From Hyphomicrobium_A sp965243865 (GTDB taxonomy: Bacteria; Pseudomonadota; Alphaproteobacteria; Rhizobiales; Hyphomicrobiaceae), in NCBI RefSeq assembly GCF_965243865.1, contig NZ_OZ251603.1, positions 1,674,001-1,738,000 of the forward strand: 64,000 nt of DNA, read 5' to 3'. Position 1 is the first letter of the stretch. Every line of letters begins with the position of its first letter. The position numbers and the translations under genes were made by a program. Positions 1 to 8,157 of the stretch are shown here, one piece after another. The notes below the pieces were generated by a model that had not been told where the DNA came from, made no database searches, and saw only the letters and a program-made list of their open reading frames with translations.

Positions 1-2
1 GC

Positions 3-1466
3 GCCATGGCCGGACGCACCATGTACGTCGTCCCCTATTCGATGGGTCCCATCGGCTCTCCCATCGCCGGCATCGGCGTCATGGTCACCGACAGCGCCTA
101 CGCCGTCGCCAACATGCACATCATGACGCGCGTCGGCTCCAAGGTCTGGCAAGCACTCGGCAACTCCGATGATTTCGTCCGCGGCATGCACACTGTCGGC
201 GCCCCGCTCTCGTCCCCCAACACTGCTGACGTGCCCTGGCCGTGCAACAAGACCAAGTACATCTCCCACTTCCCCGAAACGCGCGAGATCTGGTCCTACG
301 GATCGGGCTACGGCGGCAACGCCCTGCTCGGCAAGAAGTGCCACGCCCTGCGCATCGCCACCGTCAAGGCGCGCGATGAAGGCTGGATGGCTGAGCACAT
401 GCTCATCCTCAAGCTCACCAATCCCCAGGGCCGGGTGAAGTACGTCGCCGCCGCTTTCCCGTCCGCGTGCGGCAAGACCAACCTCGCCATGCTCGTGCCC
501 ACCATTCCCGGCTGGAAGGCCGAGACGATCGGCGACGACATCTGCTGGATGAAGTTCGGCCCTGACGGCCGACTGCGCGCCATCAACCCGGAAACCGGCT
601 TCTTCGGCGTTGCCCCCGGCACGGGCAACGACTCCAACTTTAACGCCATGATGACGCTCACCGGCAACATCATCTTCTCCAACGTCGCGCTCACCGACGA
701 CGGCGACGCCTGGTGGGAGGGCGCGACAGCCAAGGCGCCCGAGCATCTCGTCGACTGGATGCGCCGCTCCTGGAAGCCGGGATGCGGCCGCACTGCCGCG
801 CACGCCAACGCCCGCTTCACCGCACCTGCCGGCCAGTGCCCGGTTATCGCGCCCGAGTGGGAGGACCCGAACGGCGTGCCGATCGATGCCATCCTCTTCG
901 GCGGTCGCCGCGCCTCGACTGTCCCTCTCGTGATGGAAGCGCTGAGCTGGGCGCACGGCACCTTCCTCGGCTCCATCATGGCGTCCGAGAAAACCGCTGC
1001 CGCCGCCGGACAGGTCGGCGAATTGCGCCGCGACCCGATGGCGATGCTGCCCTTCTGCGGCTATCACATGGGCGATTACTTCGCCCACTGGCTGAAGATG
1101 GGCGAGAAGGGCGGCGCCAACATGCCGAAGATCTTCTACGTCAACTGGTTCCGCAAGAACGCCAATGGCAAGTTCATGTGGCCGGGCTACTCCGACAACA
1201 GCCGCGTGCTGAAGTGGATCTTCGACCGCTGCGACGGCAAGGCGGAAGCCGTCGAAACACCAATCGGCCGCCTGCCGACCGAAAACTCGCTCGACACCAA
1301 AGGCTGCAAAGTCGATCCGAACGACCTCAAGGATCTCATGAGCGTCGACAAGGAAGGCTGGAAGTCGGAGATCCCTTCCATTCGCGAGCACTTCGCGACC
1401 TTCGGCGCCAAGCTGCCGCGCCAGCTCGCCGACGAACTCGACGCATTGGAGCGACGCCTCGCCTGA
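3..1466 (+). CDS. pckG: Phosphoenolpyruvate carboxykinase (GTP), 3' part
   Basis: Catalyses GTP-dependent decarboxylation and phosphorylation of oxaloacetate to phosphoenolpyruvate, the entry step of gluconeogenesis, in the cytosol. The reading frame is open from base 3, and the first residues (AGRTMYVVPYSMGP) match the interior of the family, so the real start lies before the window. About 487 residues are visible against roughly 600 for the family, so some 110-120 N-terminal residues are missing. The GTP-type P-loop FPSACGKTN, with the family's reactive cysteine, is encoded near 456-482, followed by the metal-binding GDDICWMKF motif near 530-556. A strong terminator follows 24 bases after the stop, so transcription of this gene ends here. 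The family assignment is secure; only the 5' end is unseen. Confidence 0.96.
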   Translation, partial: AMAGRTMYVVPYSMGPIGSPIAGIGVMVTDSAYAVANMHIMTRVGSKVWQALGNSDDFVRGMHTVGAPLSSPNTADVPWPCNKTKYISHFPETREIWSYGSGYGGNALLGKKCHALRIATVKARDEGWMAEHMLILKLTNPQGRVKYVAAAFPSACGKTNLAMLVPTIPGWKAETIGDDICWMKFGPDGRLRAINPETGFFGVAPGTGNDSNFNAMMTLTGNIIFSNVALTDDGDAWWEGATAKAPEHLVDWMRRSWKPGCGRTAAHANARFTAPAGQCPVIAPEWEDPNGVPIDAILFGGRRASTVPLVMEALSWAHGTFLGSIMASEKTAAAAGQVGELRRDPMAMLPFCGYHMGDYFAHWLKMGEKGGANMPKIFYVNWFRKNANGKFMWPGYSDNSRVLKWIFDRCDGKAEAVETPIGRLPTENSLDTKGCKVDPNDLKDLMSVDKEGWKSEIPSIREHFATFGAKLPRQLADELDALERRLA

Positions 1467-1490
1467 TCACGGCAATTTCTGGGCAATTCG

Positions 1491-1522
1491 GGCCGCGCGA
1501 AAGCTTTTCGCGCGGCCTTTTT
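1491..1522 (+). terminator. Rho-independent terminator of pckG
   Basis: A perfect 12-bp inverted repeat (GGCCGCGCGAAA at 1491-1502 and its complement at 1506-1517) with a 3-base loop is followed directly by five T residues at 1518-1522. It lies 24 bases after the pckG stop codon. Confidence 0.92.
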
Positions 1523-1682
1523 CATTTCCAATCGAACTTTTTCGCGAAAGCTAAGGCCATAATTTTCAAACAAAAACGACTCTGCACCCCAAAACGATGC
1601 ATATGCCTCTAAAAACAAGCACTTGCGCGAGTTGTGGCGGCACTTACGTTAACCATGTGGTAACTGTTGCATGGGGTACGCA

Positions 1683-2066
1683 ATGTTGCGGTTCGTTGTC
1701 GATTGGCTGGCAGGCGCCACGCGATCGTCCGCAATTGCCGTTGATGTCCCCGTCGTCCGCGACGCCTCTGCAATCCTCCGCTTCCTGCAACGCCAAGACG
1801 AAGCCGCCAATGCCCTGACCCCGCGCGAACGCGGCGTCCGCTTCCATCGCGACGAGTTCACCCGCCTCTTCGACGCCCTCGAGCGCTGGCCGACCGTCGA
1901 GTTCATCACCACGCACGGCCTCCCCATCGAATCCGTCGACGACCTCCCCAAGAGCGCCGACGGAGGGATCGACGTCGTCGTGCGCATCATCACCCCAACC
2001 GAGCACGGCGCCCGCATCGTCGCCGGCCGCATTCGAAAGATGATCGTCAACCAGCAATACGAATAG
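1683..2066 (+). CDS. Hypothetical protein, first of a three-gene unit
   Basis: A 127-residue soluble protein that I do not recognise. It has no signal peptide or membrane segment. It contains an alpha-helical stretch with many charged residues (RFLQRQDEAANALTPRERG) and ends in a basic helix (ARIVAGRIRKMIVNQQYE). The ATG at 1683 is preferred because a weak GGGG purine run lies 6 bases upstream; an in-frame ATG at 1671 would add four residues. Its stop codon overlaps the GTG start of the next gene by one base (TAGTG), so the two are probably translationally coupled. A long antisense frame covers the same stretch but looks like a GC-rich shadow. Confidence 0.55.
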   Translation: MLRFVVDWLAGATRSSAIAVDVPVVRDASAILRFLQRQDEAANALTPRERGVRFHRDEFTRLFDALERWPTVEFITTHGLPIESVDDLPKSADGGIDVVVRIITPTEHGARIVAGRIRKMIVNQQYE

Positions 2067-2335
2067 TGTCCAACAGTACGAGTAGTGTCATGCCGAGTTA
2101 CGAGATTGCTATCGAGTTCAAAAGCGGGCACGTCACGCGCCCGATGGTTCAGCAGATCGCCGGTGCTGCCATCCACACCCGCGCCGACGTGCGCGAGGTC
2201 ATCATCCGGGCGACCAGCGCGGCTAAGACAGCGCAAACTGCTGTTGCCGACTACAACGACAACCGCGCATCCCTCAAGAACCGCGCCGGTGATCCGGTCC
2301 GCGTCACGCTTGCCCTTGGGCCGGGGAGGGAATGA
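2066..2335 (+). CDS. Hypothetical protein, second of a three-gene unit
   Basis: A protein of 89 residues if it starts at the GTG overlapping the previous stop, or 81 residues from the ATG at 2090; neither start has a strong ribosome-binding site. The body (YEIAIEFKSGHVTRP, later VREVIIRATSAAKTAQTAV) alternates short beta-like and helical stretches and has no membrane segment. I do not recognise the family. It ends 3 bases before the third gene. The tight packing argues that the three small proteins act together, but no function can be read from the sequence. Confidence 0.5.
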   Translation: MSNSTSSVMPSYEIAIEFKSGHVTRPMVQQIAGAAIHTRADVREVIIRATSAAKTAQTAVADYNDNRASLKNRAGDPVRVTLALGPGRE

Positions 2336-2338
2336 CCG

Positions 2339-2812
2339 ATGCCCAAGCTGCTCTGCCTCGCCCAGCACGACCCGCCCGCAAAGCGCAAAGCCAAAGGTGC
2401 CAAGTCCGAACTGGCATCGACGCCGCGCTATACGATCATCGAGCGCGTCCCCATCAGGCTCGCCGCACACAAAATCATCTGGGACGCGCTGCGCAAGCAC
2501 GCGCAGCAGCAGTCCATCATCGACGTCGCACACCCGCACGATCAGTTTGCGGCCGGCGTCATCGCCATCGATAAGCTCAGCAAGGATTCAACCCGCGCAC
2601 TGGCAGAAATCCTCAACGAGCGGCGCGCCATGACCGTCGGAGCCAGCAAGGATGTCGTCGCCGATGACATCCTCGCAAAGCACCTCGACCGGCTGTTCGA
2701 ACAGGAGATGGAGTGGCTCGCCATTCGCAACCTGCTGGCGACAGCCCTGCGCCCGGCGAGGGCAACGGCACGCCGCAAGCCCGCGCGCGCGCTCCTTCTC
2801 GTCGACGCATGA
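2339..2812 (+). CDS. Hypothetical protein, third of a three-gene unit
   Basis: A 157-residue, mostly helical, charged protein that I do not recognise. The start is supported by the purine-rich GGGGAGGGAA, which ends 6 bases before the ATG at 2339. The N-terminus is lysine-rich (PPAKRKAKGAKSE). The centre is a long amphipathic helical region (ALAEILNERRAMT, later DRLFEQEMEWLAIRNLL) and the C-terminus is Arg/Ala-rich. There is no signal peptide. It is the last gene of the compact trio, and a hairpin without a T tract begins at its stop codon. Confidence 0.55.
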   Translation: MPKLLCLAQHDPPAKRKAKGAKSELASTPRYTIIERVPIRLAAHKIIWDALRKHAQQQSIIDVAHPHDQFAAGVIAIDKLSKDSTRALAEILNERRAMTVGASKDVVADDILAKHLDRLFEQEMEWLAIRNLLATALRPARATARRKPARALLLVDA

Positions 2813-2833
2813 GGCCGTAAGCTCTCCGGCCTC
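2811..2833. terminator. Hairpin between convergent genes
   Basis: A 7-bp inverted repeat (GAGGCCG at 2811-2817, CGGCCTC at 2827-2833) lies between two genes that converge here, with stops at 2812 and 2847. There is no T tract on either strand, so intrinsic termination is only possible. Confidence 0.35.
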
Positions 2834-2846
2834 ACGCGCTCTTGCC

Positions 2847-3233
2847 TCACATGATCATGAACCTCTGCTCGGCGCGCTCATCGCTGCCAGGGAACAGCTT
2901 GTTCGCCTTCGCCTCCTCGACCGCGGCCCACACGCGGGCACCCGGCTTCGGCTCGCTGGTCAGCTTCACCTTGATATTGCGGTGATCGCCCGCGTTGAGG
3001 TCTGTTGCCCCGATCAACGAGGCCGACGACTTTTCGGCCGGGTCACCTGACAGGATCACCAGCCTGCCGTTCTGCGGCAGGTAGGCGTACGTAATCGAGA
3101 CGGCATCGTTCTTCGGCTTCTGATTGAGCGCGGTGACGGACGGAAGAATGTTGTCTGCGTGCGCCACCGTCGCCATGGCGAGCACCATCCCGACGACCGG
3201 CAGCATGCGAGCAAACTTTGCAGATGATTTCAT
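2847..3233 (-). CDS. Exported hypothetical protein
   Basis: A 128-residue protein with a clear Sec signal peptide: a basic start (MKSSAKFAR), a hydrophobic core (VVGMVLAMATVA) and an AHA-like cleavage site before DNILPS. The start at 3233 is chosen because AGGAGG lies 6 bases upstream; the frame stays open further upstream, but that stretch has no such support. The mature part is about 105 residues, likely beta-rich, and includes SITYAYLPQNGRLVILSGD and a closing Arg/Phe/Met tail. I do not recognise the family. It is probably periplasmic. It converges with the preceding trio. Confidence 0.7.
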   Translation of the reverse strand: MKSSAKFARMLPVVGMVLAMATVAHADNILPSVTALNQKPKNDAVSITYAYLPQNGRLVILSGDPAEKSSASLIGATDLNAGDHRNIKVKLTSEPKPGARVWAAVEEAKANKLFPGSDERAEQRFMIM

Positions 3234-3450
3234 TGTCAGCCTCCTGCGAGAGAGGAAGGGCGGCGGGGGCTCACCCCACCGTGCCCAGCAGCGCGGCACC
3301 TGCGACGGCGGACAGGTCCGCGCCGCCCGCGCTGCATATCCTCCAGCTAAGAATCCCCCTGCCCCACCGCAACTTTCCGCCGCCTTACGGATTGTTGAAC
3401 CTGCCCGCCACACACTGCCAGAGCCAACGCAGAACGCGAGGACCACCCCC

Positions 3451-4041
3451 ATGCCGAACAAGATCCTTGTCTTCTACGGCTCCTACCGCCGCGACCGCAT
3501 GGGCATCCGCCTCGCCGACTATCTCGTCGCGCAACTGAAGGCACGCGGCGATGACGCTGAGTTGATCGACGCGAAGGCGGTCGGCCTGCCGATGCTCGAC
3601 CGCATGTATAAGGAATACGATCCGGGCACCGCGCCGCCCGCGATGGAAACGCTGGCGCAAAAGATCAAAGCGGCCGACGCGTTCCTCTTCGTCGTCGGCG
3701 AATACAATTGGGGCTACCAGCCCGGCCTCAAGAACCTCACCGACCATTTCCTCGAGGAATGGTTCTGGCGCCCCGCCGCCATCGCCAGCTACTCGGCCGG
3801 CCGCCTCGCCGGCGCGCGCTCCAACTTCCTCTGGCACGGCACGCTGTCGGAGATGGGCATGGCGGTCATCTCCAGCACCCTCACGGTCGGCCCCATTGGC
3901 GCCGCGCTGGACAGCAGCGGCGCGCCGACCGGCGAGGGCGGCAAGGCGCTGGCCGACAGCTTCCCGCGCTTTGCCGACGATCTCGCCTGGTGGACCGCGG
4001 CCGCCAAAGCCCAGCGCGCCGCCAAGGCGCCGCCGTACTGA
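3451..4041 (+). CDS. NADPH-dependent FMN reductase family protein
   Basis: A 196-residue flavodoxin-like protein of the NADPH-dependent FMN reductase family. These enzymes bind FMN and reduce flavins, quinones or other small electron acceptors in the cytosol; the natural acceptor cannot be told from sequence. The phosphate-binding loop follows the first strand (ILVFYGSYRRDRMG). The typical VVGEYNWGYQPGLKNLTDHF segment sits near residues 90-110, where the family has its P-x-Y-N-x-x-x-P-x-x-L-K-N motif, here with G in place of the first P. The frame extends further upstream but homology begins at this ATG. It stands alone between a divergent exported protein and the exporter operon. Confidence 0.85.
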   Translation: MPNKILVFYGSYRRDRMGIRLADYLVAQLKARGDDAELIDAKAVGLPMLDRMYKEYDPGTAPPAMETLAQKIKAADAFLFVVGEYNWGYQPGLKNLTDHFLEEWFWRPAAIASYSAGRLAGARSNFLWHGTLSEMGMAVISSTLTVGPIGAALDSSGAPTGEGGKALADSFPRFADDLAWWTAAAKAQRAAKAPPY

Positions 4042-4148
4042 CCCCGCTCCAACGTCTATTCATAAACAAATTCGATTGATTCCATCGCTATAATGCGTTG
4101 GATCGATCATTCGCTTTATTGGAGGGTGCGCATCGAAGGAGAACCCCG

Positions 4149-5240
4149 ATGCCCACCGCCGCCGCAACCGAAGGCCGCCCCGCGCTTTGCCAGCCCTCAA
4201 CGCCATCACAGGCGACGGCCCAGTCGCCGTTCCACGCTTTCACGCAGGCGCTGCCCGGCATCGGATTGACAGTCGCCATCGCTGGCGCGGCGTTCCTCGC
4301 CCATCAGGTTCCCGGCATCTCCGCCCTGAGCCCGCTGATCCTCGCCATCGTCATCGGCGCCGCCCTGCACAACATCATCGGCACGCCCGCATGGGCGAAG
4401 CCGGGCGTGAAGGTCTCGCTGCGCCGCGTTCTGCGCCTCGGCGTGATCCTGCTCGGCTTGCAACTCACGGCGAGACAGGTGGTGGAGGTCGGCCCCAGCG
4501 GTCTCCTCATCATCACCGCCAGCCTGATCGTCACGTTCGCCTTCACCACGTGGCTCGGCCACATGATGGGCGTCGACCGCAAGCTGACGCAGCTCATCGC
4601 AGCCGGCACATCGATCTGCGGCGCCTCCGCCGTGATCGCGACCAACACCGTGACCCAGGGCGAGGACGAGGACGTCGCCTACGCCATCGCCTGCGTGACG
4701 ATCTTCGGCTCCATGGCCATGCTCAGCTATCCGCTGCTGTCCTCAATGATGCAGCTGAACCCGCACGCCTTCGGCCTGTGGGCAGGTGCCTCCATTCACG
4801 AGGTGGCGCAGGTCGTTGCCGCGGCCTTCCAGGGCGGCACCGCATCGGGCGAGTTCGGAACCATCGCCAAGCTCAGCCGCGTCATGCTGCTCGCGCCCGT
4901 GGTGATCACCCTTGGCCTCATCGCCGCACGCCAGGCGGCGAGCAGGCTCGGCGCCAGCGCAGCAACGGAGCGCAGCGCCGGTCGCCCGCCCATCCCCTGG
5001 TTCGTGCTCGGCTTCATCGCGCTGATCGGCCTCAACAGCCTCATCGCCATTCCCGCCGACGCCAAAGCGTGGACCGCCGGCACCACGACGTTCCTTCTGT
5101 CGATGTCGCTCGCCGCCATGGGCCTCGAAACCGATCTCACCAAGCTGCGCGCCAAGGGCGCCCGGCCGCTGATCCTCGGCGCCACCGCCTCGCTGTTCAT
5201 CGCCGCCTTCAGCCTGACGCTCATTCTGCTCGCGGGCTGA
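4149..5240 (+). CDS. yeiH: YeiH/UPF0324 family putative sulfate exporter
   Basis: A 363-residue inner-membrane protein of the YeiH (UPF0324) family, proposed to export sulfate or a related sulfur anion. It has about ten hydrophobic segments, beginning with the one at ISALSPLILAIVIGAAL. The family core GTSICGASAVIATNT is near residues 155-170, and the second conserved block (GASIHEVAQVVAAA) follows near 215. The ATG at 4149 is preceded by GAAGGAGAA, an excellent ribosome-binding site; an upstream in-frame ATG at 4098 lacks one. The LysR-type regulator begins 22 bases after the stop on the same strand, so the pair is likely one operon. In E. coli the equivalent genes are divergent. Confidence 0.9.
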   Translation: MPTAAATEGRPALCQPSTPSQATAQSPFHAFTQALPGIGLTVAIAGAAFLAHQVPGISALSPLILAIVIGAALHNIIGTPAWAKPGVKVSLRRVLRLGVILLGLQLTARQVVEVGPSGLLIITASLIVTFAFTTWLGHMMGVDRKLTQLIAAGTSICGASAVIATNTVTQGEDEDVAYAIACVTIFGSMAMLSYPLLSSMMQLNPHAFGLWAGASIHEVAQVVAAAFQGGTASGEFGTIAKLSRVMLLAPVVITLGLIAARQAASRLGASAATERSAGRPPIPWFVLGFIALIGLNSLIAIPADAKAWTAGTTTFLLSMSLAAMGLETDLTKLRAKGARPLILGATASLFIAAFSLTLILLAG

Positions 5241-5262
5241 TACATTCCCGGAGCTTAACGCC

Positions 5263-6165
5263 ATGACGCTCGAGCAACTGCGCATCTTCGTTGCCGTTGC
5301 CGAGCGTCAGCACGTGACGCGCGCGGCCGAGGCAATCAACATCACCCAGTCTGCGGCCAGCGCCGCCATTGCCGCGCTCGAAGGCCGTTACGGCGTCGCT
5401 TTGTTCGACCGCATCGGCCGCCGCATCGCGCTGACCAAGGCGGGCGAGGAATTTCTCCCCGAAGCACGCGCGGTGCTGGCGCGCGCAACAGCAGCGGAAC
5501 GAACGCTGGCCGACCTTGCCGGCGTCAAGCGCGGCGCGCTCACTCTTTACGCCAGCCAGACGATCACCAATTACTGGCTGCCGCAGTTCATCGCCCGCTT
5601 CCGTGCGCTCTATCCGGGCATCACCTTGAACGTTGTCGCCGGGAACACGCAGCAGGTCGCCGCTGCTACACGCGAAGGCCTCGCCGATCTCGGCTTCGTC
5701 GAGGGCGCAATCGACGATCCCCAACTCACGAGCGAAGTGGTCGCCACCGACGAAATGATCGCGGTGTTCGCCAAGGCCGATCCGCTCGCCCGCAAATCGA
5801 AGCTGTCGATTGCCGATCTGAAGAAAACCCGCTGGGTGCTACGCGAGCCGGGCTCTGGCACGCGCGCCGAATTCAAGCTCGCCCTGCAGCGCCTCGGCAT
5901 TGCGCCCACCGACCTCGACATCGCACTGGAGCTGCCCTCGAACGAGGCCGTGCTCGCGGCCGTCGCCGCAGGTGCGGGCGGCACCGTCGTGTCCGCACTC
6001 GTCGCTGACGCCGGATTGCGCCTCGGCGAGCTCGCGACGCCGAAGGAGCCGCTGTCGGAGCGCACGTTTCAGGTGCTGCGCCATCGCGAGCGCCACATCA
6101 GCCGCGCCGAGGCGGCCTTCCTTGCGCTTCTCCCGCATCGCAAATATGACCCGCATCGACCGTAA
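5263..6165 (+). CDS. LysR-type regulator, probable partner of the YeiH exporter
   Basis: A 300-residue LysR-family activator: an N-terminal winged helix-turn-helix (residues 1-60, with the characteristic AAEAINITQSAASAAIAALE) and a periplasmic-binding-protein-like effector domain from about residue 90. It is close in style to the YeiE/CysB-like regulators that sit beside YeiH exporters, and the 22-base spacing supports that partnership. The last codons are antisense to the start of a truncated outer-membrane protein gene, so the extreme C-terminus (KYDPHRP) may have been created by a deletion junction. The effector domain otherwise has full length. Confidence 0.88.
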   Translation: MTLEQLRIFVAVAERQHVTRAAEAINITQSAASAAIAALEGRYGVALFDRIGRRIALTKAGEEFLPEARAVLARATAAERTLADLAGVKRGALTLYASQTITNYWLPQFIARFRALYPGITLNVVAGNTQQVAAATREGLADLGFVEGAIDDPQLTSEVVATDEMIAVFAKADPLARKSKLSIADLKKTRWVLREPGSGTRAEFKLALQRLGIAPTDLDIALELPSNEAVLAAVAAGAGGTVVSALVADAGLRLGELATPKEPLSERTFQVLRHRERHISRAEAAFLALLPHRKYDPHRP

Positions 6166-6346
6166 GCGGTACCTCGGTGCTATCAGGGCGACCGGTCGTC
6201 ATCTCGCGCATCAGCGCGCGCGGCGTCGGATTGAAAAGGTTGTGCTGCGCTTTCTCGCCCGCATTGGCACCACCCGCCAACGCCAAAGCAAACCCCACCG
6301 CAGCACTTCGGGGTGTTGATGCACTCATCGCCCGGCCGACGACCAT
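6148..6346 (-). pseudogene. Truncated outer-membrane beta-barrel protein gene (MetA-pathway transporter type)
   Basis: On the minus strand from 6346 (or an ATG at 6328) there is a signal peptide (SAAVGFALALAGGANA) followed by NLFNPTPRALMREMTTGRPDSTE and VPLTVDAGH. This matches the conserved N-terminus of the outer-membrane beta-barrel family annotated as putative MetA-pathway of phenol degradation, whose members read like TDRPDxTESPFTVDAGHxQxE. Homology stops at about 6148, where the sequence runs into the antisense of the lysR 3' end; the whole barrel (about 250 residues) is missing. The remnant therefore looks like a deletion product. Its promoter region is shared with mntR, so the intact ancestor may have been manganese-controlled; that is inference. 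Confidence 0.65.
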
Positions 6347-6360
6347 CAGTCGGCCACAAG

Positions 6361-6398
6361 AACTCAGTTAGCATTAGCTGAGTTAGTTTATACTAACT
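6361..6398. promoter_or_regulatory. Two adjacent palindromes in the mntR control region
   Basis: The first palindrome has AACTCAG at 6361-6367 and CTGAGTT at 6378-6384. The second has AGTTAGT at 6381-6387 and ACTAACT at 6392-6398 around TTAT. Both are perfect 7-bp arms in an AT-rich stretch just upstream of mntR and of the divergent truncated gene. The size and position suit a dimeric metalloregulator such as MntR acting on both promoters; binding is inferred, not shown. Confidence 0.6.
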
Positions 6399-6426
6399 TT
6401 TGTTGTCAAGCTGAGAGTGCGCTAAA

Positions 6427-6900
6427 ATGCAAGGCATGGATTCGTCACGCAAAAGAACCTCGACTGCCCAGCCGCGCGCGCCGGCCGACCACGCCGAGCG
6501 CTTTCGCCGCGTGCGCGACGCGCATCAGTCGGAAACCGCCGAGGATTATGTCGAGATCATCGCCGAACTCATCGGCGAGAAGGGCGAGGCGCGCCTCGTC
6601 GATCTCGCCGAGTGCTTCGGTGTTACCAAGGCGACCGTGAACAACACCATCCAGCGCCTGCAGCGCGACGGTTTCGTCACCAGCGAGCCCTACCGGGCCA
6701 TCTTCCTCACCGACAAGGGACGCAAGCTGGCCGCCGCCTCACGCGAGCGCCACCTGATCGTGCGCGACCTGCTGATCTCGCTGGGCATCGACCCCGAAAC
6801 CGCCGAGGCGGACGCCGAAGGCATCGAGCATCACGTCAGCAAGACGACGCTCGAAGCCTTCCGCCGTCACCTCGCCAAGCAGCGCCGTCCACGCGACTAA
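6427..6900 (+). CDS. mntR: Manganese-binding transcriptional regulator MntR (DtxR family)
   Basis: A 157-residue DtxR/MntR-type repressor that senses Mn2+ and represses manganese uptake. After a basic, disordered N-terminus comes the winged helix (ETAEDYVEIIAELIGEKGEA, then DLAECFGVTKATVNNTIQRL) and the dimerisation/metal region ending in DAEGIEHHVSKTTLEAF, whose E-G-I-E-H-H residues are the usual metal ligands. The length suits the E. coli type of about 155 residues. The palindromes 30-65 bases upstream suggest autoregulation. An ATG at 6436 is an alternative start. Its stop overlaps the stop of the convergent decarboxylase gene by 3-4 bases. No mntH is visible in the window. Confidence 0.9.
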   Translation: MQGMDSSRKRTSTAQPRAPADHAERFRRVRDAHQSETAEDYVEIIAELIGEKGEARLVDLAECFGVTKATVNNTIQRLQRDGFVTSEPYRAIFLTDKGRKLAAASRERHLIVRDLLISLGIDPETAEADAEGIEHHVSKTTLEAFRRHLAKQRRPRD

Positions 6901-8057
6901 ACGTTCTCCGCCGCCTTGGCGCCGAGCGTGTGGCGAAAATCGTCATAACCGAACGTGCCGACCACGCGATAGCCGCCGTCCTCGTCGAGGATGGCAAGGT
7001 CCGGCCGCGGCGTGCCGTTAAAGGTGGTGTTCTTCACGAACGAGTACTGCATCATATCCGTGAACACGATCCGGCTGCCGACCTGCAACGGCTCGGGGAA
7101 CGAATATTCGCCGATGATGTCGCCGGTCATGCACGTCTTGCCGCCGAGGATGTAGTCGTGCGCATAAACGCCCGGCTTGTCCGCGCCGATCACCTGCGGC
7201 GTGTACGGCACCTCCAGCACGTCCGGCATGTGGCAGCTCGCCGACGTGTCGAGAATGGCGATGTCCTTCGCGTTGCGGTGCAGCCCGATGACCGACGCGA
7301 CCAGATAACCGGTATCGACCACGATCCCCCCGCCCGGCTCTAAAATGACCTCAACGCCGAACTCAGCACGGAACGCCCTGATCGCCGCGATCAGCTTGTC
7401 GACGTCATAGCCCGGCTTATTGATGAAGTGTCCGCCACCGAAGTTCACCGCCTTCACCTGACGGATGTAGGGCGCGAAATCACGGGCAACGCGCTCGATC
7501 AGCCCAACCGAGCCATCGGCCATGCTCTCGCACAGCGCGTGCGCATGGAAGATGTCGATCTCGCCCCACGGCAATTCGTCGATCTGTTCGCGGGTCGTGC
7601 CAAAGCGCGAGCACGGCGCGCACGGGTCGTACAGCGCCCCGCCCAGCGTCGCGTTGGAATAGCCCGGGTTGATGCGCACGCCGATCTTCGCACCGGCAGC
7701 TTTGGCGATACCGCCGAACCGCGCCATCTGCTCCGGCGAGTTGAAATAGATGTGGTTGGCGATGCTCGAAAGCCGCTCCACCTCGCCCGGCGAATAGGCC
7801 GGCGCGTAGACGTGCACCTCCTTGCCGAACTCCTCCGCCCCCATGCGCGCCTCGAACTCACCGCTCGCCGTCGAGCCGTCCAGCACATCGCGCATCAGCG
7901 GGAAAGCCGCCGGCATCGCCCACGCCTTGGTGGCGAGCAGGATCTTGGCTCCGGCCTCGCGGCGAATGCGGGCGACGGTCTCGAGATTGCGCTTCAGCGC
8001 GGCAACATCCAGCACATAGGCGGGCGTCGCCATCGCGGCAGGCAGCTTCAAGGTCAT
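6897..8057 (-). CDS. nspC: Carboxynorspermidine/carboxyspermidine decarboxylase
   Basis: A PLP-dependent alanine-racemase-fold decarboxylase that converts carboxy(nor)spermidine to (nor)spermidine, the last step of the aspartate-semialdehyde polyamine route. The lysine that forms the PLP Schiff base lies in KILLATKAWAMP. The glycine-rich phosphate loop is VKAVNFGGGHFINKPGYD and ILEPGGGIVVDTGYL. The catalytic cysteine region is GGKTCMTGDIIGEYSF. From the ATG at 8057 the protein is 386 residues, the normal family length; an ATG at 8114 would add 19 residues and neither has a strong ribosome-binding site. The matching synthase is at 9620-10837, but a hydrolase gene and a terminator lie between them. 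Confidence 0.93.
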   Translation of the reverse strand: MTLKLPAAMATPAYVLDVAALKRNLETVARIRREAGAKILLATKAWAMPAAFPLMRDVLDGSTASGEFEARMGAEEFGKEVHVYAPAYSPGEVERLSSIANHIYFNSPEQMARFGGIAKAAGAKIGVRINPGYSNATLGGALYDPCAPCSRFGTTREQIDELPWGEIDIFHAHALCESMADGSVGLIERVARDFAPYIRQVKAVNFGGGHFINKPGYDVDKLIAAIRAFRAEFGVEVILEPGGGIVVDTGYLVASVIGLHRNAKDIAILDTSASCHMPDVLEVPYTPQVIGADKPGVYAHDYILGGKTCMTGDIIGEYSFPEPLQVGSRIVFTDMMQYSFVKNTTFNGTPRPDLAILDEDGGYRVVGTFGYDDFRHTLGAKAAENV

Positions 8058-8157
8058 GGCAGATAATCCCAAGGTGCCGGCAGACCATCCTTCCGGGCCG
8101 CCGCTATATGGCATTGCCGCGCGCCAGTTGAAAGTGACAGCGCGTAGCGGAAAGGCC

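Noticed and set aside
1649..2539. Long minus-strand frame of 296 codons
   Set aside because: It is antisense to the tightly packed plus-strand trio, has a composition typical of GC-rich shadow frames and no ribosome-binding site; the plus-strand genes have overlapping starts and stops.
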